From Methylococcaceae bacterium UBA4132 (lineage in GTDB: Bacteria > Pseudomonadota > Gammaproteobacteria > Methylococcales > Methylomonadaceae), in contig DFWO01000178.1 in NCBI GenBank assembly GCA_002380945.1, forward strand, positions 1 to 45,006: a DNA stretch of 45,006 nt, read 5' to 3'. The stretch's first letter is position 1. The number at the start of each line of letters is the position of its first letter. Positions 16,376-25,786 of this stretch are shown here, one piece after another. The notes below the pieces were generated by a model. The model was not told where the DNA came from and made no database searches. It was given only the letters and a program-made list of their open reading frames with translations. The translations under genes and the position numbers were made by a program.

Positions 16376-19300
16376 ATGACTAAGTTTACTGAACTCCTAA
16401 GCGTTTTTTTTAGCACTATTCTAAAGGGGCTGGTTGGTTTATTTGGCAGTGTGCAATGGCAACAGCCACAGTGGTTAAGTAACATTAAACTCTGGCTATT
16501 AAGTAGGGTTGATACCATTCGGCAAAAGCCTGTCATTGGTCTTGCCGCGCTGTTGGTGATAGTTATTATTGGTTCAGGCGGGTGGTTTGGTTATCAATGG
16601 TGGCAAGCACAACCAAAACCCGTCACGGTTGATTTCACGGTTCAAGCACCCGAACGCGCTGATCTTGAACAAGAAGAATCACCGCATCCCTTAGTTGTCA
16701 CATTTGCAGGTTCAGTCGCACCGTTAAAGCTAGTCGATAAAGATGTCAAAGACGGCATTAGTATCAGTCCAAAATTGGCAGGGCATTGGCATTGGATGGA
16801 TGATAAAGTTTTAGAATTTCGCCCTGATAAAGAATGGACGGTGGGTGAAACATATAGCGTTAAGTTAGAAAAAAACTTCATCGCACCACAAATTTTATTA
16901 AGTAAATGGGCTTTTGACTTTGCTGCACCTGTTTTTACTTCAACGTTAGAAAAATCAGAATTTTATCAAGACCCTCAAGACCCTGTACTCAAAAAAGCTG
17001 TTATACAATTGAAATTTAGCCATTCTGTTGATGGCAAATCGCTAGAAAAAAATATCAAACTGACGCTTAAAAACCGCGCCGAAGATGCTAAAGCTGATAA
17101 AAATTTAAGTTTCAACGTTAGCTACGATAAATTAAAACTCAATGCCTTTGTGCATTCTGAATCGTTACCAATTCCCGCGTATGACCAACAAGTGGTATTA
17201 ACGCTGTCTGGTAATGTTAACGCCGAAAACTCAAATGCGACTAACCGCGAGCCTTTAACTGCCAATGTACAAGTTCCAGGTCTGTATAACGGTCTTGCTA
17301 TTAACGATGTGCAGTTGACGGTAATACCCAATAAACAAAACCAACAACAAGAGCAAATCCTAGTCATCAACACTACCCTGCCCGTCCATGAGCAAAAAAT
17401 GGCTCAGGCGATGGAAGTATGGTTATTGCCCCGCGATAATCCCAAGTTTCCTGATGCTAACAAAGATCAACCTTATCCTTGGTCTGCCGATGAAGTTACA
17501 GCCGATGTTTTAACTCAAAGTACCAAGCTACCTGCAACTGCCTTACCTGCGGAACATGAATTTTCGCAAACCCACGGTTTCCGTTTACAAGTCGAAGTGG
17601 CGCGGCAACTGTTTGTCAAAATCAATAAAGACATCAAATCCTTCGGTGGTTATCAACTGCCTAAACCTGATTTTAGAACCCTGACTGTCCCCAACTACCC
17701 AAAAGAACTGCACATTCTAGGCGAAGGTTCGCTATTGACTTTAAGCGGTGAGAAAAAAGTCGCCTTAATGGCGCGTGATTTATTAGGTGTTAAAGTTGAA
17801 TTAGGACGTGTGTTACCCGACCAATTGCAACACCTCATCTCCCAAACCGAGGGTGAATTCAGTCATCCCAGCTTTTTAGGTGATTTTGGACAGGATAATT
17901 TAGCGGAGCGTTTTGAAATCGCGCTACCTTTAGATCAACAAGCCGCAGGAACACCAACTTATCAGCCTGTCGATTTAAGCGCGTACATGACGGATGCACA
18001 AGGCAATAATAAACGCGGTATCTTTTTATTAACCGCAAAAAATTATGACCCTGCCAATCCCGATGCTTACAACGAAGACGAAGCAGTTGATAAACGCCTG
18101 ATTTTAGTCACTGACTTAGGCATTATTGTTAAAACCGAACAAGACGGTTCACAAGTGGTGTTCGTGCAGTCCATACAAACAGGACAGCCGCAAGCACAAG
18201 CCGAAGTCGATATTATCGGCAAAAACGGCTTAGTGCTATTTAGTGGACGCACGGATGAACAAGGCAAAGCCCGTTTTGCAAAATTGTCAGGCTTAGAGCG
18301 TGAACGCCAACCGCTGTTTTATCTAGTGAAATATCAAGGCGATATGAGTTTTCTGCCTATGGAACGCGAAGACAGAAAACTCAATATGTCACGCTTTGCG
18401 ATTGAGGGTGAAGCCAATGCGAAAGATGCCAATCAACTCAATGCCTATCTGTTCTCAGACCGTGGCATTTATAGACCTGGTGATACCTTTCACATTGGCA
18501 TGATAGTCAAAACCGAACATTGGAATTTGCCATTAATCGGCATACCGCTACAAGCCGAAATCACCGATGCGCGTGGTTTGACTGTTAAAACCAGCAAAAT
18601 TAATTTAGCCGCAGGCGGATTTAACGAACTGTCCTATGACACGCTGGAAACCTCGCCGACAGGTAATTACACGATCAATTTATATACAGTCAAAGACGGT
18701 CGTAGCGATGAATTTTTGGGTAGTACTCAAGTTAAAGTAGAAGAGTTTCAACCTGACCGCATTAAAACTACCGCGACTTTTTCTAAACCTGTCTCTGAAG
18801 GTTGGGTACATCCCGATGATTTAAAAGTTACGGTTAATGTACAGAATCTATATGGTACACCTGCCGAAGCGCGGCAAGTCGAAGCCAATATCACTTTAAA
18901 ACCTGCCCTACCCGCGTTTAAGCGTTATAAAGATTACAACTTCTTTGATCCGCATTATGCCAAAGAAGGCTTTGATGAAATCTTAACCGCAGGAGAAACC
19001 GATGCCAAAGGTAACGCAGAATTTAATCTCGGTTTAGAAAAATACACTAAAGCCACTTATCACTTGCGCTTTTTTACTCGCGCCTTTGAAGCTAAGGGTG
19101 GACGTAGTGTTGCCGCAGAAGCCGATACTTTAGTTTCCGATATGCCGTTTTTGGTCGGTTATAAAGCCGATGGTGCGTTGAATTTTGTCGCAAAAGCCGC
19201 TAAACGTAATGTGCAGTTGTTAGCGATTAATCCACAACTGCAAACCATGATGGCAGAGAACTTAACCATCGAATTGGTTGAACGCAAAGTATTATCGGTA

Positions 19301-22276
19301 TTGACCCGCCAAGAAGATAACACCTACAAATACGAATCACGTCCCAAAGAAATTAGTCTTCGAAAAGAACCGTTAGTCATTGCCAAAGAAGGCTATAACT
19401 TAGCACTTGATAGCACAACCGCTGGGGATTATTCCTATCTAGTGCGTAATACTGATGGTTTATTGTTAAGCCGTATCGACTACAGCGTGGCAGGTGCGGG
19501 TAATGTGTCACGCAGTTTAGACCGCAATGCTGAATTGCAATTGACACTGGATAAACCCGAATATGAAGCGGGTGACTTAATCGCCGTCAATATTCGTGCG
19601 CCTTATACAGGCGCGGGATTAATCACCATCGAACGCGATAAAGTCTATAACAGCGTTTGGTTTAAAGCCGATACTCAAGCCTCGGTACAATATATTCAAG
19701 TACCGCCAGAATTGACGGGTAATGCCTACGTTTCCGTGCAGTATATTCGTGACCCCAGCTCTGATGAAATTTTCATGAGTCCGTTATCTTACGGGGTTGC
19801 TCCGTTTAAAATCAGTTTAGCTAGACACACCGAAGCCTTAAAACTCACTGTGCCAGAGCTGATTAAACCTGGTGAAAATTTGGTAATGAAACTGCAAAGC
19901 CCAGAACCGACTCGCGTCGTAGTGTTTGCGGTGGATGAAGGTATTTTACAAGTGGCGCGTTATGAAAATCCTGACCCGCTCGGACATTTTTTCAAAAAAC
20001 GTCAATTGGAAGTCAATACCGCACAAATTCTGGATTTGATTTTGCCCGAATTTAGAAAACTGATGCAAGCCGCCGCGCCTGGTGGTGACGGTGAAGAAGA
20101 TGAATCGTCATTTTTAAATCCATTTAAACGCAAACATGATAAACCTGCGGTGTATTGGTCAGGCATTGTTGATTTAGTCGGTGAAAAAGAATTTACCTAC
20201 ACCGTCCCTGAAACCTTTAACGGTACGATGCGTGTGATGGCGGTGGCGGTCAATGATTCACGCATAGCCAGTGTTAGCGATAAAACCCAAGTACGCGGCG
20301 ATTTAATTGTCACACCCAATGCACCGTATATGATTGCTCCCAACGATGAATTTACCGTCAGTGTTGCCGTTGCTAATCATGTCAAAGGTTCAGGTGATCA
20401 AGCGAGCGCACAAATCAGCTTAAGCGTTCCGCCACAACTCACTATTAAAGATGAAGCTAAAAAATCGCTGGTGATTGCCGAAGGGCATGAAGGCGTAGCA
20501 ACCTTTAAACTACAAGCGGCGACAGGTTCTGCTGTTGTACTCGGTAATGCCACGCTTACTTTCACTGCCGAAGTGGCAGGAAAAACCACCACAATGCGCA
20601 GTGACATGAGCGTGCGCGCCGCCTCGCCAAAAATTGCTGATTTACGCTTTGGTAGTTTCAAAGGTACGCAAGATATAGCGATTGAACGTTTGTTATACCC
20701 ACAACATCGTAAAGTCAGCGCGGGTATTTCGCCATTGCCCGTCGTTGCAGTGTCTGGCTTAACGGCTTATCTGGATAATTTTGAACACAGTTGTACTGAA
20801 CAATTGCTCAGTAAAGCCGTGCCGATGTTGGTGTTAAGCAAACATCCAGAATTTGCGGAAGAAAAAACCGCTATTGCCTCGAATGCTGATTTTACAAAAC
20901 TGCTTGCGGTATTACGCACGCGCCAAAATGCCGAAGGCGGTTTTGGTTTATGGGGTGCATCGCCCGAAGCGGATGAATTCGCCTCCGTGTACGCAGTGAA
21001 TGTATTAATGGAAGCCAAAGCAGCGGATATTGCGATACCCGAAGATATGTTGCAAAAATCGCTGAGCTATTTGCAAACTTTGGCGGCAAGCCCTGCCAGT
21101 GAATTAGAAAGTGTGCGCGTGCGTGCTTATGCAGCGTACTTATTAACCCGTCAAGGTACTGTCACCACCGCTATTTTGTCCACATTGCGGGAAAACTTAC
21201 GCGCCAATTTCAAAGAAGAACTCTGGCGTAATGATTTGGTTGCCGTTTATCTGGCGGCAAGTTATCAACTGCTACAACAACAAGCCGTCGCCGATGACTT
21301 GATTAATATACCTATTAAACAACTTGGTGCAATGGGTACAGGAGAATATAACTATCAAGATTATTATGATCCAATGATTCATGACGCGCAGACCTTGCAT
21401 TTATTGGCAAAACACTTCCCTGCCCGATTACAAGCCTTGCCACCGACTATTTTTCAAAACATTGCTAAAGGCTTAAGCGCAGATCATTACAACACCTTAT
21501 CCTCGGCTTATTTGTTATTGGCTTACGGTGCTTATGTGGATGTTGTACCGCCAACTATCGTGCAGTCATTAGCCATTACCGCTATTGATTCAGCAGGACA
21601 ATCACAAGCCCTGCCCTTACCTGCTAACTTTGCACCGCGTGTTAGCTTTCCAGACACCACGAAAAAACTGCATTTTTCAGGTGATAGCTCGATACCACTT
21701 TATTATGCAGTGTCCGAATCAGGTTATGACCAACTGCCACCCACTACTGAAATCCATGATGGCTTAGAAATCAACCGTGTGTATTTAAATACCAAAGGCG
21801 AAACCGTGACTAAAGCCGCTTTAGGTGAAGAAATCACCGTACAGTTACGCGTCCGCGCCATAGACCGTGATTGGATTAACGATTTAGCCATACAAGATTT
21901 ACTGCCTGCGGGTTTTGAAGCAGTGATACAAACTCCAGCCGCAAAAACCGAAGAGGCACAATCTAGCGAGAGTGAAGACAACGGCGAAGGCGATGTTGCC
22001 GATAACGGCTCATCATGGTGGAAAGACCGTTTGCATACAGGTGGTAACTGGACACCGCAATATGCCGATATTCGTGAAGATAGAGTGGTTTTGTACGGCA
22101 GTATCACTAAGAATCTCGCCGAATATCAATACAAAATTAAAGCCATCAGTGCAGGCGTTTTTACCGTGCCACCGATTTATGCCAGTGCGATGTATGAGCC
22201 AACGCTACGCGCTCGTTCTAGTGCAGGAACGATTAGCGTGGACGATGTAGAAAGTAAGCCAGTGGTGGCTAAGTAA
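16376..22276 (+). CDS. Bacterial alpha-2-macroglobulin (YfhM-like)
   Basis: This giant protein of 1966 residues belongs to the bacterial alpha-2-macroglobulins, periplasmic protease traps. An N-terminal membrane helix (about residues 56-76, AALLVIVIIGSGGWFGYQWW) anchors it to the inner membrane; there is no lipobox, unlike E. coli YfhM. Many MG-type beta domains follow (SDRGIYRPGDTFHIGMIVK is the MG2-like signature), then VFAVDEGILQVARYENPDP and the thioester domain. The thioester motif is intact as CTEQ with Cys1473, so it should bind proteases covalently. A C-terminal receptor-like domain ends the protein. The usual partner gene pbpC is not beside it. Confidence 0.93.
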   Translation: MTKFTELLSVFFSTILKGLVGLFGSVQWQQPQWLSNIKLWLLSRVDTIRQKPVIGLAALLVIVIIGSGGWFGYQWWQAQPKPVTVDFTVQAPERADLEQEESPHPLVVTFAGSVAPLKLVDKDVKDGISISPKLAGHWHWMDDKVLEFRPDKEWTVGETYSVKLEKNFIAPQILLSKWAFDFAAPVFTSTLEKSEFYQDPQDPVLKKAVIQLKFSHSVDGKSLEKNIKLTLKNRAEDAKADKNLSFNVSYDKLKLNAFVHSESLPIPAYDQQVVLTLSGNVNAENSNATNREPLTANVQVPGLYNGLAINDVQLTVIPNKQNQQQEQILVINTTLPVHEQKMAQAMEVWLLPRDNPKFPDANKDQPYPWSADEVTADVLTQSTKLPATALPAEHEFSQTHGFRLQVEVARQLFVKINKDIKSFGGYQLPKPDFRTLTVPNYPKELHILGEGSLLTLSGEKKVALMARDLLGVKVELGRVLPDQLQHLISQTEGEFSHPSFLGDFGQDNLAERFEIALPLDQQAAGTPTYQPVDLSAYMTDAQGNNKRGIFLLTAKNYDPANPDAYNEDEAVDKRLILVTDLGIIVKTEQDGSQVVFVQSIQTGQPQAQAEVDIIGKNGLVLFSGRTDEQGKARFAKLSGLERERQPLFYLVKYQGDMSFLPMEREDRKLNMSRFAIEGEANAKDANQLNAYLFSDRGIYRPGDTFHIGMIVKTEHWNLPLIGIPLQAEITDARGLTVKTSKINLAAGGFNELSYDTLETSPTGNYTINLYTVKDGRSDEFLGSTQVKVEEFQPDRIKTTATFSKPVSEGWVHPDDLKVTVNVQNLYGTPAEARQVEANITLKPALPAFKRYKDYNFFDPHYAKEGFDEILTAGETDAKGNAEFNLGLEKYTKATYHLRFFTRAFEAKGGRSVAAEADTLVSDMPFLVGYKADGALNFVAKAAKRNVQLLAINPQLQTMMAENLTIELVERKVLSVLTRQEDNTYKYESRPKEISLRKEPLVIAKEGYNLALDSTTAGDYSYLVRNTDGLLLSRIDYSVAGAGNVSRSLDRNAELQLTLDKPEYEAGDLIAVNIRAPYTGAGLITIERDKVYNSVWFKADTQASVQYIQVPPELTGNAYVSVQYIRDPSSDEIFMSPLSYGVAPFKISLARHTEALKLTVPELIKPGENLVMKLQSPEPTRVVVFAVDEGILQVARYENPDPLGHFFKKRQLEVNTAQILDLILPEFRKLMQAAAPGGDGEEDESSFLNPFKRKHDKPAVYWSGIVDLVGEKEFTYTVPETFNGTMRVMAVAVNDSRIASVSDKTQVRGDLIVTPNAPYMIAPNDEFTVSVAVANHVKGSGDQASAQISLSVPPQLTIKDEAKKSLVIAEGHEGVATFKLQAATGSAVVLGNATLTFTAEVAGKTTTMRSDMSVRAASPKIADLRFGSFKGTQDIAIERLLYPQHRKVSAGISPLPVVAVSGLTAYLDNFEHSCTEQLLSKAVPMLVLSKHPEFAEEKTAIASNADFTKLLAVLRTRQNAEGGFGLWGASPEADEFASVYAVNVLMEAKAADIAIPEDMLQKSLSYLQTLAASPASELESVRVRAYAAYLLTRQGTVTTAILSTLRENLRANFKEELWRNDLVAVYLAASYQLLQQQAVADDLINIPIKQLGAMGTGEYNYQDYYDPMIHDAQTLHLLAKHFPARLQALPPTIFQNIAKGLSADHYNTLSSAYLLLAYGAYVDVVPPTIVQSLAITAIDSAGQSQALPLPANFAPRVSFPDTTKKLHFSGDSSIPLYYAVSESGYDQLPPTTEIHDGLEINRVYLNTKGETVTKAALGEEITVQLRVRAIDRDWINDLAIQDLLPAGFEAVIQTPAAKTEEAQSSESEDNGEGDVADNGSSWWKDRLHTGGNWTPQYADIREDRVVLYGSITKNLAEYQYKIKAISAGVFTVPPIYASAMYEPTLRARSSAGTISVDDVESKPVVAK

Positions 22277-22278
22277 AG

Positions 22279-22341
22279 CCCACGAAAAGTACGAAAAAAG
22301 TAGATGCCAAGTCGGATTAGCGTAATCCGACATTTTCCGTG
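22279..22341. repeat. Inverted-repeat-bounded intergenic element (copy 3, degenerate)
   Basis: CCCACGAAAAGTACGAAAAA begins 2 bp after the alpha-2-macroglobulin stop and matches the ends of the elements at 14227 and 28491. A degenerate opposite end (TTTTCCGTG) is at 22333-22341. Between them a perfect 9-bp hairpin, GTCGGATTA (22311-22319) and TAATCCGAC (22323-22331) with loop GCG, is a common dispersed palindrome type. It may act as the terminator of the upstream gene. Confidence 0.6.
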
Positions 22342-22375
22342 ATAAAACTGTAATGTTAAAAACTGAGGATACTTT

Positions 22376-24877
22376 ATGTTTGATATAGCCGAACAATCAC
22401 TGAGCATTCGCATTGCACGATCCGTTGAAGCCATCCAGCACTCCTTCATGGATAACCTATTTTATGTGGTGGGCAGGACGCTTGAGGATGCCTCGCCAGT
22501 CGATCATTACACCGCCCTAGCGCACACTATCCGCGATCGCCTACTTGCTAGATTCGTTTCCTCCACAGAACGGTATCGGCATTCTGATGCCAGAACTGTA
22601 GCCTACCTATCAGCAGAGTTTCTGTTAGGTCCACATCTCGGTAACAATATCCTCAATTTAGATGTCTGGGGTAATACTTGGGATCACACCCGCGAGGCAC
22701 TGCAAAACCTAGGACTTGATTTGGATACCATTTTAGAGACTGAACTAGAGCCAGGTTTGGGTAATGGTGGACTGGGACGACTTGCCGCCTGTTATATGGA
22801 TTCGCTGGCGACCCTTGAGATACCTGCTATCGGTTATGGTATCCGTTACGAATATGGCATCTTTGATCAGGAAATACGCGATGGCTGGCAGGTCGAGATT
22901 GCCGACGCGTGGTTGCGTAACGGCAATCCGTGGGAACTTCCCAATCGACAAATCCGCTATCCAGTCAAGATGGGTGGCTATACTGAACACTACGTTGACG
23001 AAACCAACCAACCACAAGTCCGCTGGATTCCTGCAACCTGTATTTATGGTTTAGCCTACGACACACCTATCCTAGGCTATGGTGTGGTCAATGCAAACCT
23101 GCTTAGGCTATGGAAATCTGAAGCACTCGAATCTTTCGACCTGCTGGCATTTAGCCACGGCGATTATTATGGTGCGGTTGATGATATGGTTGTCGCTGAA
23201 AATATTTGCAAAGTGCTTTACCCTAACGATGAGCCTGAAATTGGCAAAGAATTACGCCTACGTCAGCAATATTTTTTCGTTACCTGCTCGCTGCAAGACA
23301 TGATTCAAATGACCCTGCGTGACCAAGGCAAGCTCACCGACTTTGCCGATAAATTCGTCGCGCAACTAAACGACACCCACCCCTCCATCGCGATTCCAGA
23401 ACTAATGCGTTTATTGGTGGATGAGCATAGCATGGACTGGGAGTCGGCTTGGAATATCACTCGACAAACTTTCGCATACACTAATCACACCTTGCTACCT
23501 GAGGCTTTAGAGACTTGGTCTCTACCCTTATTTCAACGCATTCTGCCGCGTCATTTGGAAATTATCTATGCGATTAATACCCGATTCATGGACGAGATGC
23601 GCTGGCATTTTCCAAATGACAGTGAGTGTCTCACTCGTCTTTCGCTCATTGATGATGAAGGTGAAAAACGAGTGCGTATGGCGAACTTGGCTTGTGTCGG
23701 TAGTTTCGCCATCAATGGTGTTGCTGCTTTGCATAGCGACCTTTTGAAAAAAACAGTGCTGCAAGACTTTTATAAAGTCTGGCCAGAGAAGTTCAGCAAC
23801 AAGACCAATGGGGTTACGCCACGCCGCTTTATTGCTTTGGCTAATCCTTCACTCGCCACATTGATTGATTCAAGTATTGGTCCTGGTTGGTTGCGGGATA
23901 TGGAACAATTGCGCCATTTAGAAGTCCACGTTGACGATGCCAACTTTCGCTCGCACTGGCGACAGGTCAAACGCTCCGCCAAGGCTAAGCTGTCAGACTA
24001 TATTCGGCAAACTGTTGGTATTACTGTCGATCCAGATAGCCTATTCGACATCCAAGCCAAGCGCATTCATGAATACAAACGCCAACACCTTAATGTACTA
24101 CATATCATCAGTCTCTATCATCAACTCAAGCAACATCCTCATACCGACATCACACCACGCACTTTTATTTTCAGTGGTAAGGCAGCACCCAGCTACCGCA
24201 TGGCAAAACTGATTATCAAACTGATTAACTCGGTGGCTAATGTTATTAACCACGATCCCCAAGTCAATGAGCGACTTAAAGTAGTATTCGTGCCAAACAT
24301 GAATGTTAAGCTGGGACAACGGCTATACCCAGCCGCCGATTTGTCAGAGCAAATATCCACCGCTGGCATGGAAGCATCGGGTACGGGCAATATGAAATTT
24401 TCAATGAATGGCGCGTTGACTATCGGCACACTAGACGGTGCTAATGTAGAAATCAGAGAAGAAGTGGGCGAGGATAACTTTTTTCTCTTTGGTCTCAGCG
24501 TTGAGGCTGTGCAAGCTCTGCGTGCAAACGGTTATCGTAGTAGAGACTTTATAGAGCGCACACCTGCGCTACGCGAGGCACTCGACCTTCTGTCATCTGG
24601 TTTATTCTCACAGGGCGACAACGAACTGTTCACACCATTCCTTGATAACATCTGGAATCATGATCCCTATTTAATCTGCGCTGACTTCGCCAGCTACGCC
24701 GCCTGTCAGGAAGAAGTCGGTCGCCAGTTTAAAAACTCAGAACACTGGAGTCGTTTGTCCATCCTCAATGTGGCAAGGATTGGCAAGTTTTCCTCGGATC
24801 GAGCTATTCGTGAATATTGTGAGGACATTTGGAAGACATCGCCAATCAGCATGGTTCAAAAAATTACCCGTGCATAA
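22376..24877 (+). CDS. glgP: Glycogen/maltodextrin phosphorylase
   Basis: This GT35 enzyme releases glucose-1-phosphate from alpha-1,4-glucans in the cytoplasm using pyridoxal phosphate. The protein has 833 residues, the normal size. Key pieces are the N-terminal AYLSAEFLLG and LEPGLGNGGLGRLAACYMDS, the central VAQLNDTHPSIAIPELMRLL, and the PLP site GTGNMKFSMNGALTIGTLDG with Lys674 as cofactor-binding lysine. TGAGGA precedes the ATG. No other glycogen gene (glgA, glgB, glgC) is adjacent. A same-frame relic of a toxin-antitoxin pair follows its stop. Confidence 0.96.
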   Translation: MFDIAEQSLSIRIARSVEAIQHSFMDNLFYVVGRTLEDASPVDHYTALAHTIRDRLLARFVSSTERYRHSDARTVAYLSAEFLLGPHLGNNILNLDVWGNTWDHTREALQNLGLDLDTILETELEPGLGNGGLGRLAACYMDSLATLEIPAIGYGIRYEYGIFDQEIRDGWQVEIADAWLRNGNPWELPNRQIRYPVKMGGYTEHYVDETNQPQVRWIPATCIYGLAYDTPILGYGVVNANLLRLWKSEALESFDLLAFSHGDYYGAVDDMVVAENICKVLYPNDEPEIGKELRLRQQYFFVTCSLQDMIQMTLRDQGKLTDFADKFVAQLNDTHPSIAIPELMRLLVDEHSMDWESAWNITRQTFAYTNHTLLPEALETWSLPLFQRILPRHLEIIYAINTRFMDEMRWHFPNDSECLTRLSLIDDEGEKRVRMANLACVGSFAINGVAALHSDLLKKTVLQDFYKVWPEKFSNKTNGVTPRRFIALANPSLATLIDSSIGPGWLRDMEQLRHLEVHVDDANFRSHWRQVKRSAKAKLSDYIRQTVGITVDPDSLFDIQAKRIHEYKRQHLNVLHIISLYHQLKQHPHTDITPRTFIFSGKAAPSYRMAKLIIKLINSVANVINHDPQVNERLKVVFVPNMNVKLGQRLYPAADLSEQISTAGMEASGTGNMKFSMNGALTIGTLDGANVEIREEVGEDNFFLFGLSVEAVQALRANGYRSRDFIERTPALREALDLLSSGLFSQGDNELFTPFLDNIWNHDPYLICADFASYAACQEEVGRQFKNSEHWSRLSILNVARIGKFSSDRAIREYCEDIWKTSPISMVQKITRA

Positions 24878-25084
24878 ATCGCCAAAGGCAATATTATTGG
24901 TACATATCGCCACCCCAACAGCGAAAAATATCTCAACCAGCTTATTTTCATTGTTGAACTGAACAATTATTTATACTGCGTTCCCTTTACAGCGAAGTCA
25001 AAGGAAACAGGTATCCCTTATCAAAATATTATTGGTGCATTAATTCATAACTATGCAATAGGTAAAATTAAGTTAGAAATTTAA
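24878..25084 (+). pseudogene. Fused relic of a toxin-antitoxin locus
   Basis: The frame continues openly for 68 codons after the glgP stop and has no start codon. The first part, RHPNSEKYLNQLIFIV and NNYLYCVPF, matches the middle of small BrnT-like toxins (HPN, NQ..hydrophobic, Y.VPF). It changes directly into SKETGIPYQNIIGALIHNYA, the C-terminal pattern of the partner ribbon-helix-helix antitoxin (GIPYQTLI..LHKY), ending in KIKLEI. Toxin C-terminus and antitoxin N-terminus are missing, so an internal deletion seems to have joined the two genes in frame. It is not expected to work. Family recognition is from recalled patterns. Confidence 0.55.
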
Positions 25085-25103
25085 CAGTCAATAAAACCGT
25101 CTG

Positions 25104-25784
25104 TCAGGTGACTTTAATAATATGCCCATCATCCATTTGCGCGATACGGTCGGCAAATTCAAAAATTCGGGCATCGTGGGTGACGATGACTAAAGCGCGG
25201 TCTTGATGTAGTGCGACTTCTTTCAGTAAGTTCATAACATTATGCCCGCTGGTATGATCTAACGCGCTGGTGGGTTCATCGCAGACGATTAAGCGAGGGC
25301 TGTGAACTAAAGCTCGGGCAATGGCGACACGTTGTTGTTGTCCGCCTGAGAGTTGTGAAGGATAGGATTTCCAACGGTCGCCTAAGCCAACTTGCTTTAA
25401 TACCTCAATGGCTTTGCGTTCAGCAATAGTGCGTTTTTCGCCGTTAATAATCAGTGGAATCGAGACATTTTCAGCGGCATTAAGCGACGGTAATAAGTTA
25501 AAGGCTTGAAAGACAAAGCCGATATTTTTGGCTCGAAATTGTAATTTGTCTTTGCTGGACATGACGTTGACGTTTTTGCCGAACAGTTCACACACGCCAG
25601 AATCTTGATCCAAGATACCTGCAATCACGGAAATTAAAGTGGTTTTACCGCAACCTGACGGGCCGACTAACATCATTAATTCGCCCAGCTTAATGTTTAA
25701 GTCGATACCGTTTAAGGCAACTACTTTTTGCCCGCCCGCATCGTAGATTTTAACGAGCTTTTCACAACGAACGGCATCAACCAT
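25104..25784 (-). CDS. ABC transporter ATP-binding protein (LolD/MacB/DevA type)
   Basis: This 226-residue ATPase has Walker A GPSGCGKTT (residues 41-49), the Q-loop in VFQAFNLLPSLNA, the signature LSGGQ (145-149) and Walker B RLIVCDEPTSALD (from 164), all intact. This type drives mechanotransmission-type exporters. It lies 2 nt after the permease gene on the same strand and forms one operon with it. Confidence 0.93.
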   Translation of the reverse strand: MVDAVRCEKLVKIYDAGGQKVVALNGIDLNIKLGELMMLVGPSGCGKTTLISVIAGILDQDSGVCELFGKNVNVMSSKDKLQFRAKNIGFVFQAFNLLPSLNAAENVSIPLIINGEKRTIAERKAIEVLKQVGLGDRWKSYPSQLSGGQQQRVAIARALVHSPRLIVCDEPTSALDHTSGHNVMNLLKEVALHQDRALVIVTHDARIFEFADRIAQMDDGHIIKVT

Positions 25785-25786
25785 AG

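Noticed and set aside
24768..24962. Frame covering the end of glgP and the following gap
   Set aside because: It is out of frame with glgP; the in-frame continuation after the stop gives the recognisable toxin-antitoxin relic.
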